NCBI GenBank assembly: GCA_016928305.1
Contig: JAFGKY010000028.1
Coordinates: 1-64,000 of the forward strand
DNA: 64,000 bases
Source of the DNA: Bacteroidales bacterium
Lineage (GTDB): Bacteria; Bacteroidota; Bacteroidia; Bacteroidales; UBA10428
Direction: 5' to 3'
The translations under genes and the position numbers were made by a program. Shown piece by piece: positions 24,545 through 33,751 of the stretch (position 1 is its first letter; every line of letters starts with the position of its first letter). The notes under the pieces were generated by a model. It had not been told where the DNA came from and ran no database searches. It saw nothing but the letters and a program-made list of their open reading frames with translations.

Positions 24545-27001
24545 TTACCGTATTTCAGCATGTAAATCCTTTATATAGGCTGCCATCAGGTTCTTCATTG
24601 CTTTTTCAATCCGTTCGTCGGTGAGGGTTTTTTCTTTGTCCTGCAATATGAAACTAACCGCATATGATTTTTTATCCTTTCCGATCTTTTCATCTTCATA
24701 TACGTCAAACAGGCTTACTTTTTTCAGCAGTTGCCGTTCAGTCTTATATGCCAGCTCCTTTACCTCTTCAAAGGTAACGGTTTTGTTAAGCAACAAAGCA
24801 AGATCACGCCTGACTTCGGGAAAACGTGGCAATTCTGCAAATTGCAGCCGAAAGCCGGCGGTGATGTTAACTATGGTTTCCCAAATCAGGTCGGCATAAA
24901 ACACATCCGACTTTATATCAAAAGAAGCAACCAAATCTTTCGAAAGAACGGCTATTTCAGCCACCGGAATATTATCATGCTTCAGTTGTATGGCCTGTTC
25001 GTATAAATCAGGCTTCCCGGTATATAATTCTGCCTGCAAAGATTGTATATCGAATCCAAGGTGAAGCAACGCATTTTCCACATATCCCTTAAGCTGGAAA
25101 AAGGTTGTGTTCTCCTCCTTCACTGTCCAGTTCGGTTCGTTTTTCAGTCCGGTAAGAAAGATACCAAAATGGAATTCTTCATGGTATGGTGCTAACGGTT
25201 CCTTTTTGCTGTTTTCAGGATTATAAAAATAACAGTTGCCGTATTCAAATAACCTGAGATTCGGATTTTTCCGGTTAACATTATGAATAATAGCTTCAAG
25301 ACCTCCAAAAATAAGCGTCTGACGCATAACATTTAATTCGTTGCTCAAAGGATTCATGATCCTCACAAGATTTTCAGACGGATATGTTTTGAGTTTTTCA
25401 TAATATGCAGATGATGTAATTGAATTCGACATGATTTCTGTAAAACCACTTCCACAGAGCAGATCGGAAATCCGGTTAACCAACTTTTCGCGATCGGGCT
25501 TTGCTGTATAGGAAAGGCTTGTCTTCAGTGTTTCGGATACAGGTACGTTGTTGTATCCATATATTCTCAGAATTTCTTCAATAATATCGGCTTCGCGTGT
25601 GACATCCACACGGTAAGGAGGTACTTCCAGCAATAACCGGTCCGGAGACTCTTCAAGTATATTGATCTCAAGGCTTTTCAGAATGCTTTTTATCCTTGCC
25701 CTGTCAATGGAAATGCCAATGAGCCTGTCAATATTCTTATAGGTAACGACAACTTTCACCGGATGTATGGGTCGCGGATATACATCCACTATGGCTGATG
25801 ATACAGAACCACCGGCTGTTTCTTTAATCAACAGGGCGGTTCTTTTTAAAGCTGTGATGGTAATATTGGGATCGATTCCGCGTTCAAACCTGAAGGATGC
25901 ATCGGTGCTAATACTCAGACGTCGTGCAGTGTTTCGCACAGATACCGGATTAAAATATGCACTCTCAAGAAAGATATTACGTGTATCCGGGGTGACACCT
26001 GAATGCAGTCCGCCAAAGACTCCCGCAATGGCAACCGGCCCGGCTGCATCACAAATCATCAGGTCTTCTGCTGCAAGTTTATGTTCAATCCCGTCAAGGG
26101 TGATGAAAGGTGTTCCTGCGGGCATGTTTTTAACTATTATCCGATGTCCGCTGAGCTGATCGGCGTCAAAGGCATGCAAAGGCTGACCCAGTTCATGCAT
26201 AACGAAATTGGTAACGTCAACAACGTTGCAGATAGGATTTAAGCCAATAGCAAGTAATCTTTCCTGCAACCATTGCGGTGAAGAACCAATGGTCACTCCC
26301 GTCATGCTGACTCCTGCATATCGGTTGCAGGAATCAGGATTTTCAATAGAAACATCGACTTTATAGGAGGTATTGTCGGTTTTAAATGCACCCGTGTCAG
26401 GCAATCGGACCCGAATATTCTTTTCATTTCCGAGAAAAGCGGCCAGATCACGTGCAACTCCGTAATGTGAAACACTGTCAATACGGTTGGGTGTGAGCCC
26501 GATTGCAAAAATGGTATCGTGTTCAAGGTTGAAGTATTCCTTCGCCGGTGTCCCTGTTTTTGCATCAGGGGACAATATAAGGATACCATCATGGTTGCTG
26601 CCCATGCCAATCTCATCTTCCGCACAGATCATCCCCTCTGAAACAACACCCCTGAGCCTGGTTTTCCGGATCTCAAGACTTTCATCTCCTTTATATACTG
26701 TTGATCCAACAGTTGCAACGACGACTTTCTGACCGGTTGCCACATTAGGAGCTCCGCATACTATGTTAAGCATAGTGCCGGAACCAATATCTACGGTAGT
26801 AATACTTAATTTATCCGCATCGGGATGCCTTTCACACGTTCTGACTTCACCGATAACAAATCCTTCCAGTCCGCCTTTGATTTTTTCATAATGTTCAACA
26901 GCCTCTACTTCGAGGCCAATGTTAGTGAGAATCGTTGAAAGCTCTGCTGCATTCAGGTCAATATCAAGATAATCCCTGAGCCAGTTGTAAGAAATATTCA
27001 T
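24545..27001 (-). CDS. pheT: Phenylalanyl-tRNA synthetase beta subunit
   Basis: This 818-residue subunit pairs with PheS as (alpha-beta)2 to charge tRNA-Phe. Domains in order are an N-terminal MNISYNWLRDYLDID segment, an EMAP/tRNA-binding domain (about 40-150; VVCGAPNV type motif), B3/B4 editing domain (about 215-370), B5 DNA-binding-like domain (about 405-475), the catalytic-like core, and the FDX-ACB anticodon-binding domain (about 725-818). Length is typical. pheS is not adjacent, which is normal in Bacteroidota. A TACTTTTG -7 element lies upstream at 27040-27033. The stop of pheT is followed at 35 bases by the macrodomain gene. Confidence 0.97.
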   Translation of the reverse strand: MNISYNWLRDYLDIDLNAAELSTILTNIGLEVEAVEHYEKIKGGLEGFVIGEVRTCERHPDADKLSITTVDIGSGTMLNIVCGAPNVATGQKVVVATVGSTVYKGDESLEIRKTRLRGVVSEGMICAEDEIGMGSNHDGILILSPDAKTGTPAKEYFNLEHDTIFAIGLTPNRIDSVSHYGVARDLAAFLGNEKNIRVRLPDTGAFKTDNTSYKVDVSIENPDSCNRYAGVSMTGVTIGSSPQWLQERLLAIGLNPICNVVDVTNFVMHELGQPLHAFDADQLSGHRIIVKNMPAGTPFITLDGIEHKLAAEDLMICDAAGPVAIAGVFGGLHSGVTPDTRNIFLESAYFNPVSVRNTARRLSISTDASFRFERGIDPNITITALKRTALLIKETAGGSVSSAIVDVYPRPIHPVKVVVTYKNIDRLIGISIDRARIKSILKSLEINILEESPDRLLLEVPPYRVDVTREADIIEEILRIYGYNNVPVSETLKTSLSYTAKPDREKLVNRISDLLCGSGFTEIMSNSITSSAYYEKLKTYPSENLVRIMNPLSNELNVMRQTLIFGGLEAIIHNVNRKNPNLRLFEYGNCYFYNPENSKKEPLAPYHEEFHFGIFLTGLKNEPNWTVKEENTTFFQLKGYVENALLHLGFDIQSLQAELYTGKPDLYEQAIQLKHDNIPVAEIAVLSKDLVASFDIKSDVFYADLIWETIVNITAGFRLQFAELPRFPEVRRDLALLLNKTVTFEEVKELAYKTERQLLKKVSLFDVYEDEKIGKDKKSYAVSFILQDKEKTLTDERIEKAMKNLMAAYIKDLHAEIR

Positions 27002-27032
27002 GAAGTTATGTTTTCGAAATGATTATGTTATA

Positions 27033-27040
27033 CAAAAGTA
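27033..27040 (-). promoter_or_regulatory. -7 element of the pheT promoter
   Basis: Plus-strand CAAAAGTA is TACTTTTG on the minus strand, a match to TAnnTTTG, 31 bases upstream of the pheT start. A well-placed -33 TTG is not seen. Confidence 0.5.
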
Positions 27041-27243
27041 AAAAAAATAGGCAATCTCGATTGCTAATGTCAACATTTGAATTAGAAAGGTCATTTGGTA
27101 ACGCAATCAGGCAGTAATGCAGTAATGCAGCCGCATATATCTTATTGGTCTTCATCCGGCAGTTCGTTTGGTATGCTGAGCGGAGAGCCATTCATTTGTT
27201 CATTGTTCTTTTACCATTAGCCTTGATTCTTGATTCATGGTTC

Positions 27244-27274
27244 TTTGCTCTTGGCTTTAAAAAATATATCTTTG
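27244..27274 (+). promoter_or_regulatory. Promoter of surE, close to the start codon
   Basis: TTTG (27244-27247) and TATCTTTG (27267-27274) are 19 bases apart, a full Bacteroidetes promoter. It ends only 5 bases before the chosen ATG at 27280, so transcription should start at or within a few bases of the start codon. Confidence 0.65.
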
Positions 27275-27279
27275 CTGCC

Positions 27280-28068
27280 ATGACTTCGGAAACCATTAAA
27301 AGCGACAGACCATTAATACTGGTGACCAACGATGACGGATTGGAGGCCAAAGGACTGAGAGAACTTATTGAGGTTGTCAGGTCTTTTGGAAGAGTGGTTG
27401 TTGTGGCCCCGGCCGATGCACAGTCGGGAATGTCACATGCGATCACGGTTAAAACCCCGTTACGTGTAAAGAAAATGCGGGAAGAGACGGATATGGTCTT
27501 TTATAAATGCAACGGAACGCCGGTTGACTGTGTTAAACTTGCTTTTCATCAGCTGCTGGAAAGGAAACCTGATCTGCTTGTATCGGGTATTAATCATGGG
27601 TCTAATTCTTCTACCAGTGTATTTTACTCGGGTACCCTGGGCGCTACCCTCGAAGGATGCATCAATGAAATCCCATCCATTGGTTTTTCCCTTCTGAGCC
27701 TCGATTCGGATGCTGACTTCACGGCAGCAAAATCCATTGCCGGCCGGATTATTAAGAAGGTTATGGAAAATGGACTGCCCCGGTCGGTTTGCCTGAATGT
27801 TAATATTCCAAAAGGAACTGAAGAAGAGCTGAAAGGGATTAAGATATGCAGGCAAAACCGTGGATCCTGGCGCGAAGAATTCGATAAGCGCGTCGATCCG
27901 CTGGGAAGACATTACTTCTGGCTCACCGGCTATTATCACAACAATGAACCGGAAGCCGGTGATACCGATGAGTGGGCACTGCGGCATAACTTTGTATCGG
28001 TTGTCCCCCTTCAAACCGATCTTACTGCTTACACCATGATGGATGAAATACGGCAATGGGATTTATGA
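27280..28068 (+). CDS. surE: 5'/3'-nucleotidase SurE
   Basis: This 262-residue metal-dependent phosphatase removes phosphate from nucleoside 5'- and 3'-monophosphates and acts in stress survival. Motifs are PLILVTNDDGLEAKG (metal-binding Asp-Asp at the N-terminus), DAQSGMSHAIT, NGTPVDCVKLA and GINHGSNSSTSVFYSGTLGA (metal and phosphate site). A frame is open 45 codons upstream, but those residues are hydrophobic and unlike the family, and the promoter at 27244-27274 lies inside them; the start MTSETIKSDRPLIL is therefore chosen. It leads a four-gene plus-strand operon (surE, membrane protein, lpxB, SpoIID). Confidence 0.95.
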   Translation: MTSETIKSDRPLILVTNDDGLEAKGLRELIEVVRSFGRVVVVAPADAQSGMSHAITVKTPLRVKKMREETDMVFYKCNGTPVDCVKLAFHQLLERKPDLLVSGINHGSNSSTSVFYSGTLGATLEGCINEIPSIGFSLLSLDSDADFTAAKSIAGRIIKKVMENGLPRSVCLNVNIPKGTEEELKGIKICRQNRGSWREEFDKRVDPLGRHYFWLTGYYHNNEPEAGDTDEWALRHNFVSVVPLQTDLTAYTMMDEIRQWDL

Positions 28069-28083
28069 ATTAACTTGTGCCGA

Positions 28084-28383
28084 ATGAAAAAATTCAATTC
28101 AGTTGGTGTAGGAATCATTTGCGGTATCTTATTACCAATGCTGGTTTACATGGTGATGTATTACGCAAGGGTAAATGATGTGCGTTATACCCTGTTTTCG
28201 AATTATGACTTGTTGTCATCCATCCTGCCATTGCTGATCAGCCACTGCATTCTTCCCAACATCATATTGTTTTTTATTTTTAACTGGGCAGATAAAATGC
28301 TTTCGGCGAAAGGCGTTGTGATTGCCACGGTGATTCTTACCGTTGGTGTATTCCTGACAAAACTGATAACTGCTTTATTATGA
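28084..28383 (+). CDS. Small three-helix membrane protein
   Basis: This 99-residue protein has three membrane helices (VGIICGILLPMLVYMVMYYA; LLSSILPLLISHCILPNIILFF; GVVIATVILTVGVFLTKLI). A TTG three codons upstream could also start it, but ATG-AAA-AAA at 28084 is the likely start. Its stop overlaps the lpxB start by 4 bases, so translation is coupled. No family is recognised. The constant position between surE and lpxB hints at an envelope role, but nothing in the sequence says which. Confidence 0.8.
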   Translation: MKKFNSVGVGIICGILLPMLVYMVMYYARVNDVRYTLFSNYDLLSSILPLLISHCILPNIILFFIFNWADKMLSAKGVVIATVILTVGVFLTKLITALL

Positions 28384-29498
28384 AGTTATATGTAATTGCA
28401 GGAGAGGCTTCGGGCGACCTTCATGCTTCTAATCTTATGAAATGCATTCGCAAAATTCATCATGAGGCTGATTTCCGATGCTTCGGAGGTGATCTGATGA
28501 AAGAAGCCGGTGGTGTAATAGTAAAACATTACCGCGAGATGAACTTTATGGGCATATGGGAAGTCATCCGGAATTATGGAAAGATCAGGAAAAACATTGC
28601 CGATTGTAAGGCCGACATATTGTTCTATAAGCCGGATGCATTGATTCTGGTCGACTATGCGGGATTTAACCTGCGCATTGCTGAATTTGCCAGAAAAAAC
28701 AACTACAGGGTATTCTATTATATTTCACCCAAGTTATGGGCCTGGGGAAAATGGAGGGTTAAAAAGGTCAGACAATACGTTGACAGGATGTTTGTTAACC
28801 TGCCTTTTGAAGTTGATTTCTATCGGGATCATGGTGTGGACGCTGAATTTTATGGGAATCCGGTAGTTGACAGTGTTGCAGCCGGTATGCAGGTTCATGA
28901 GGATTATAATTCCTTTATACATCGGCATGCCTTGGAAGACAAGCCCATTATCGCGCTGCTTGCAGGCAGTCGAAAGCAGGAAATTGACCTGTGCCTGCCC
29001 GAGATGCTGGCCGTAACGGAACATTACCCCGGTTACCAGTTTGTGATCACCGGCGCCCCTTCCCTTCACCCCGAATTTTATCATCCCTATATCGAAGGTA
29101 AGGATGTACACCTGATTCATGGACAGACCTACAGCGTTTTACGGCATGCTGCAGCAGCGGTTGTAACATCGGGGACGGCTACATTGGAAACAGCCCTGCA
29201 CCGCATTCCGCAAGTTGTCATTTATAAGACAAGCAGGTTCACATATTTTGTTGGCCGGCCCTTTGTGGATATTAAATTTTTTTCGCTGGTGAACCTTATC
29301 ATGGATGACGAAGTAGTTAAGGAACTTCTGCAGTATAACCTGGCAGGGAATATCAAAACGGAACTCGACAGGATACTTTTCGACAAACACTACAGACAGC
29401 AAATGCTTGAAAACTATGACCGGCTCATAGAAAAAACAGGAAGTCCCGGTGTATCCGAAAGGGTGGCAAGGCGTATTTCCGAACTGCTTCTTATATGA
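28380..29498 (+). CDS. lpxB: Lipid-A-disaccharide synthase
   Basis: This 372-residue GT19 glycosyltransferase joins UDP-diacylglucosamine and lipid X to form the lipid A disaccharide, at the inner face of the cytoplasmic membrane. Motifs are YVIAGEASGDLHASNLM at the N-terminus, LVDYAGFNLRIAEFA, ISPKLWAWGKWRVKKV, YGNPVVDSV and TSGTATLETAL for the nucleotide-sugar site. Length agrees with the family. It is translationally coupled to the small membrane protein before it. It shows that the organism makes lipopolysaccharide, hence a Gram-negative envelope. Confidence 0.97.
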   Translation: MKLYVIAGEASGDLHASNLMKCIRKIHHEADFRCFGGDLMKEAGGVIVKHYREMNFMGIWEVIRNYGKIRKNIADCKADILFYKPDALILVDYAGFNLRIAEFARKNNYRVFYYISPKLWAWGKWRVKKVRQYVDRMFVNLPFEVDFYRDHGVDAEFYGNPVVDSVAAGMQVHEDYNSFIHRHALEDKPIIALLAGSRKQEIDLCLPEMLAVTEHYPGYQFVITGAPSLHPEFYHPYIEGKDVHLIHGQTYSVLRHAAAAVVTSGTATLETALHRIPQVVIYKTSRFTYFVGRPFVDIKFFSLVNLIMDDEVVKELLQYNLAGNIKTELDRILFDKHYRQQMLENYDRLIEKTGSPGVSERVARRISELLLI

Positions 29499-29526
29499 TT
29501 CACTTCACTACCAAACAATCCTTATC

Positions 29527-30690
29527 ATGCGATATGTCAGTGCTACGTTAGCTATCCGGTTTTTGTTGATGCTGTTGCTTGCGTTTTTCGCGTCATGCCC
29601 GATACAAGCCCGGGATATTAAGATAGGGCTGTTTTTTAATCGGAAAATTACTACCGTGGTTTTTACCCCGGTCGGCGGTGAATATATAATCTATGGTGAT
29701 TACCGTCAGGTAGGGGTTGCTCGGAAGGGATTTATTTACCATATTGACAATTCAGGTGGCGTCCTTACTATACAAGACACATTGAATGTTATCGGATCCT
29801 TCAGCCGTATTGAGTTCAAAGGTATAAGTCGTTCCAACATATTCAGTATACGACCGGTAATACCATCGCTGCCGCCCAGAGAATCGGATGATAACCTGTT
29901 GTTGCAGGGAGAAGCGGATTTCATGAGGATCATTAACATCCTTGACCTGGAGAAATATATAGCAGGTACAATAGAAACCGAAGGCGGATCGAATGCTCAT
30001 CCGGAATATTATAAGGCACAGGCCATACTGGCACGGACCTTTGCCGTGAAAAACTTTTACCGTCATGGCTCGGAAGGATTCAATCTATGTGATACCGAAC
30101 ACTGTCAGGCTTATAAGGGAAAAAGCCGAATGAATCCGGAAATACATGCAGCTGTCATGGCAACGAAAGAACTTGTCATGTGCGACATGAATGGCCATCT
30201 GGTAAATACACCCTATCATTCCAATTGTGGGGGCATGACATCCGATGCTTTCCAGGCATGGAAACAGCCTTTGCCACATTTGCAGCCTGTTATTGATCAA
30301 TTTTGCAGGAATTCAAAAAATGCGAAATGGGAGTCCATGCTTAGCCGCGATGAATGGATAGCTTATCTGACCGGCAAGGGATTTAAAAAAGATCGTTTAA
30401 TGCAGGCTGACCTGAGTTTTAGTCCGGCATCGAGAGAGAAATATTACAGGATCGGAGAACACCAGGTAGAACTGACAGAAGTAAGGAGGGACTTAAAGCT
30501 TAAATCTGCCTGGTTTTCAATTGTGACCGGTGCAGATAAAATTAGGTTTCAAGGTAAAGGTTACGGGCATGGTGTCGGCATGTGCCAGGAAGGAGCTATG
30601 GAAATGGCCAGGAAGGGATATGTTTATGTGGATATCCTGCATTTTTATTTCAGGAATATAAAGATTGAAAGCATTCCGGAAAGGCGTTGA
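29527..30690 (+). CDS. SpoIID/LytB-domain protein (amidase-enhancer type)
   Basis: The frame is open from 29449, inside lpxB, but the ATG at 29527 gives a signal peptide (LAIRFLLMLLLAFFASCP) and a 387-residue exported protein. The SpoIID domain is recognisable from IIHNILDLEKYIAGTIETEG-type sequence (about 135-155), AQAILARTFAVKNF, YHSNCGGMTSDAF and GKGYGHGVGMCQEGA near the C-terminus. SpoIID is a lytic transglycosylase for denuded glycan; the homologous LytB enhances amidase. In a non-sporulating bacterium a peptidoglycan-remodelling role is likely. It is the last gene of the surE-lpxB operon. Confidence 0.9.
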   Translation: MRYVSATLAIRFLLMLLLAFFASCPIQARDIKIGLFFNRKITTVVFTPVGGEYIIYGDYRQVGVARKGFIYHIDNSGGVLTIQDTLNVIGSFSRIEFKGISRSNIFSIRPVIPSLPPRESDDNLLLQGEADFMRIINILDLEKYIAGTIETEGGSNAHPEYYKAQAILARTFAVKNFYRHGSEGFNLCDTEHCQAYKGKSRMNPEIHAAVMATKELVMCDMNGHLVNTPYHSNCGGMTSDAFQAWKQPLPHLQPVIDQFCRNSKNAKWESMLSRDEWIAYLTGKGFKKDRLMQADLSFSPASREKYYRIGEHQVELTEVRRDLKLKSAWFSIVTGADKIRFQGKGYGHGVGMCQEGAMEMARKGYVYVDILHFYFRNIKIESIPERR

Positions 30691-30717
30691 CAACACTAAA
30701 TAGATAAATCTCTCTTC

Positions 30718-31914
30718 TCAAACCGGTTTCTCCACGGCGTTGACCAGCTTTTTCAGCACTCCGTCAACTGCTGATTCCACACGTTTCCAGTCGGGAATCA
30801 TCGGTGAACCTTTCGGATTGTTGTAAAAGTTTTCGGTTGCATGGTCAATGCCCTGGGAAAAGAGCTCCACGGTTTTCAGTTCATCATGAAAATCATAACT
30901 GATCCTATGGCTGTACATATCAGCATATGACTCATATATACCAACCATTTCACGGGCGTTCTTAAGATAGGCAAGCCGTATTGCATTGAAGCTGTCCATT
31001 CCCATTATCCTTCCATTGCTGGCAAGGTAGGTAAAAAAGGTACGGGCAATATCCGATGCCATCTTGTACAAGCCTTTTTCCGGTGAGGTGCCTATACGCT
31101 GATGCTTGTGGTCATAGCGCGATGTTATCTCTACCTGACAGATCCGGTTTATCCTGGTGTTCCTGAATATTTCTCCCAGTATGCCAACCTCAATGCCCCA
31201 GTCGCACGGAAATTGAAGCATCCTGGCCTGGCTGACAAAGGTGGCAAATTCACCCGATAAGGGGTACCTGAAATCTCCCATGTAGTCAATGAATTCAGAA
31301 TCCCCGAATATATCTTTCAGCGCGCGGATAAATGGAAAATAAAAAAGTCGTGTTACCCTGCCGTAAAAACGATCGTCATAACGGATATAAAAACCTTTGG
31401 AGAACTGGTATTTCAGATGCACGATAGGGAAAAGCAGACGTATCAAAAAATCCTTGTCGTAAGTGATGATATCTGCATCATGAAATGCCAGTGCCGAGAC
31501 ATCTCCCTTGGCGATAACATATCCGATCCCGGTCCATACCGAATTTCCTTTGCCGCGCAAACCAACAAACAACTCTTTTTCAATTTCAGCCAGCACTTTC
31601 CGTACACGCGGACTGTCATTCCATATCAGCACTCCTTTTTTGCCCAGGGGCTTTGTGATGCTGAGGGCCATCTTGTATTCATTTGCTGATGCCTGATCGA
31701 GGCAGATGTATACCTTATGGATAAACTCCATTTTCGTAAGATGTCGTATAATGGATTTCATGGCAGCTCCCGATAAATCACCGTACAGGGCGGGAATCAA
31801 CACACCAATGGGTATTTTAGAGCATACCTGCATGATCTTTTCTTCCATAGTGGCAGAGCTTTCACCGTACAGTATGGAAAATGTGGGAAGCCTGTTTATG
31901 TAAAAATCTGCCAT
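30718..31914 (-). CDS. GT81-like glycosyltransferase (glucosyl-3-phosphoglycerate synthase-like)
   Basis: This 398-residue cytosolic GT-A glycosyltransferase has a nucleotide-binding opening (IGVLIPALYGDLSGAAMKSI), a GKGNSVWTGIGYVIAKG loop and a DxD-type metal site (ALAFHDADIITYD, about 130-140). The central DWGIEVGILGEIF and QVEITSRYDHKHQRIG motifs are those of GpgS/MpgS-like GT81 enzymes, which link glucose or mannose to 3-phosphoglycerate to make compatible solutes or lipid precursors. The matching phosphatase is not adjacent. The exact acceptor and donor are inferred. It is a single gene, convergent with the SpoIID gene. Confidence 0.75.
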   Translation of the reverse strand: MADFYINRLPTFSILYGESSATMEEKIMQVCSKIPIGVLIPALYGDLSGAAMKSIIRHLTKMEFIHKVYICLDQASANEYKMALSITKPLGKKGVLIWNDSPRVRKVLAEIEKELFVGLRGKGNSVWTGIGYVIAKGDVSALAFHDADIITYDKDFLIRLLFPIVHLKYQFSKGFYIRYDDRFYGRVTRLFYFPFIRALKDIFGDSEFIDYMGDFRYPLSGEFATFVSQARMLQFPCDWGIEVGILGEIFRNTRINRICQVEITSRYDHKHQRIGTSPEKGLYKMASDIARTFFTYLASNGRIMGMDSFNAIRLAYLKNAREMVGIYESYADMYSHRISYDFHDELKTVELFSQGIDHATENFYNNPKGSPMIPDWKRVESAVDGVLKKLVNAVEKPV

Positions 31915-32080
31915 AACCCTTTTCTCCTTGTTATATGATATAAATTTCCGAAAACTAACCGAGAAAAAAAAGACCTTACGGTATCAAAATCAGATAATTT
32001 CAGTTGTCTTGTTATAAAACTATCTGCATCGTCCCATCATGGTGAAGCCAAAGAAAGGCAAAATATAAATTCATTGATAT

Positions 32081-32692
32081 TTAAGGAATTATAAAGAAAT
32101 TAGGAGGTCCGATACCTACATCAAACCGGCCGAGTGATATACTGATGGGCTCTTCGTCAACCAGGGCCTGTAGGTCAAAAATGCCCGAAAGGATTACCTC
32201 AATCTGTTTTTTATCAACCAGCAGTTGTTGTGCCCTTTTAAATTCCAGGCTGCCATTCAGTATTTGCGCGTCGGATTTCATGTTGTTGATCGTGAAATAA
32301 ACCTGGTTGCCGTTTTGGGTAAGATCAAATTCTGTTGCATTCAGCGCTATCAGATCTGTATAGGCTGAAGGCAGGTATCCTTGCAGTTCAAATGTAAGCG
32401 TCATATCAACGTTGTCATAATAATATCCCGATTCCCTTTTTTGTCCCTTTAAAATAAAGGATGTTTTTCCTTCGTTAACAATGATTTTTGCCGGGACTTC
32501 CCAGTCGTTATATTTAAATACAGCCCGCTCATAATATGCGCCAAACGTATTATAGCCCCACTCTGTATAAGCCGGCAGATCGGGATTCTGGTCATCCGGA
32601 ATAAAGACCGATTTCGTAAGCTCAGCTTCATCATCACAAGCTGCAATGAACAGCAGTGTAATAAAAAGTATATGTATTGAATATTTTTTCAT
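32081..32692 (-). CDS. Lipoprotein of unknown function
   Basis: The frame is open from 32740, but ATG at 32692 gives a lipoprotein signal (MKKYSIHILFITLLFIAAC, lipobox LFIAAC with the Cys at residue 19). The 203-residue protein is beta-rich, with motifs such as YNTFGAYYERAVFKYND and VYFTINNMKSDAQI. I do not know its family. Its start lies 11 bases after the stop of the beta-barrel gene upstream, so the two form an operon and may work together at the outer membrane. Confidence 0.8.
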   Translation of the reverse strand: MKKYSIHILFITLLFIAACDDEAELTKSVFIPDDQNPDLPAYTEWGYNTFGAYYERAVFKYNDWEVPAKIIVNEGKTSFILKGQKRESGYYYDNVDMTLTFELQGYLPSAYTDLIALNATEFDLTQNGNQVYFTINNMKSDAQILNGSLEFKRAQQLLVDKKQIEVILSGIFDLQALVDEEPISISLGRFDVGIGPPNFFIIP

Positions 32693-32703
32693 GGCTGAAG
32701 AGA

Positions 32704-33480
32704 TTAAAAGGGTAAACGAATATTGAGCTGAAAACCACAACCGGTAGTCGGATTTACCAATCCTGAAGATCCGGTTGTAATCATAAAGGCTGGCACACAG
32801 AACTCAAAATTGACGCCTGGTTTTGTTTGCCGGCCTATCTTTAAACCTGCAGCAGCATACAGCGATGAATAAAACGCGTAGGGTTCCTCTATGATGTCAG
32901 CCACTTCATCTTCGTATTGCCCCATGTCTGCATTGAAGAAAACTACATTCGTATTGTCGCTGATACTGAAATTGAATGATGCCCCTATTTTAAAATACAG
33001 GTTGAATACCCGGTCTTCATACGGATAAATTCTCATTTCCAGTGGGATGCCAATATAATGAGATCGTTGTATAATTTCCGTGACCTTGTAATATTCAGTA
33101 ATTGTATTGTTTTCGCTTGGGCTGACCTGCAAATAGAAAAAGTCCGGTGAATCAGACCAGTAACTTGTTTTTCCCACCGAGTTTTCCACCATGGTATATC
33201 GAATTCCGGCCAGTATCCCAATTTTATCGTTCCACACTCTTCTTTCCATTTTAGCGCCCGCGTAACTTTTATACAACAATGCTCTTAGGTTATCCGTCAC
33301 ATTATCATAATAATAAGGATCAACGTCTCCACGTATATAATCCTTTTCAGGGGCTTCACATCCGATAAAGTCAATTCCCCCTTCAACATAATAATAGAAT
33401 TTCCGGGTTATCTCCTGCCCGTTGAGTGAACTCATCAGGAAACAGAGCAAAACGAAAGGAACAATAAATTTTGTTTTCAT
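32704..33480 (-). CDS. Outer-membrane beta-barrel protein
   Basis: This 258-residue protein has a signal peptide (FIVPFVLLCFLMSSLNGQE) and alternating hydrophobic/aromatic strands, ending in an aromatic C-terminal residue (FQLNIRLPF), the usual signal for barrel insertion. Segments such as IGIPLEMRIYPYEDRVFNLYFKIG are typical of the porin-family barrels of Bacteroidota (PF13568 type). Function is unknown. It leads a two-gene operon with the lipoprotein. Confidence 0.85.
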   Translation of the reverse strand: MKTKFIVPFVLLCFLMSSLNGQEITRKFYYYVEGGIDFIGCEAPEKDYIRGDVDPYYYDNVTDNLRALLYKSYAGAKMERRVWNDKIGILAGIRYTMVENSVGKTSYWSDSPDFFYLQVSPSENNTITEYYKVTEIIQRSHYIGIPLEMRIYPYEDRVFNLYFKIGASFNFSISDNTNVVFFNADMGQYEDEVADIIEEPYAFYSSLYAAAGLKIGRQTKPGVNFEFCVPAFMITTGSSGLVNPTTGCGFQLNIRLPF

Positions 33481-33723
33481 AAGTTCAGCTTGTTAAATTA
33501 GAATCCGTATGATTTTTTTAATTGCATAAATAATAAGATGAGTGGCAAAGGAAAGTGGTTGCGTAGTGTTGTCATTTTATATCCATTTGCAGTTAACACT
33601 TTTGTAAAGATACGAAATTCCGGGATAATGGAATACAGGTATCATGGAATGTCAGAACAATAGGATCATGTACGGTATCTAACATGAAGAAAGGATCGAC
33701 AAGGCGAATTATTAAAAAAAAAC
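33481..33723. other. Divergent intergenic region
   Basis: This stretch separates the minus-strand barrel gene and gldF. No ORF with family features is present. A CTTTTG near 33605 and a TTTATA-rich block are seen, but no convincing promoter for the minus-strand gene. Confidence 0.4.
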
Positions 33724-33731
33724 TATTTTTG
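33724..33731 (+). promoter_or_regulatory. Candidate -7 element for gldF
   Basis: TATTTTTG matches TAnnTTTG and ends 20 bases before the gldF start codon. No -33 TTG is found at 19-21 bases; the region upstream is A-rich. Confidence 0.4.
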
Positions 33732-33751
33732 ATTTCTATTCAATACAAATT

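Noticed and set aside
27145..27279. Extended N-terminus of SurE
   Set aside because: The surE promoter lies inside it and the residues are not conserved; the ATG at 27280 fits the family.
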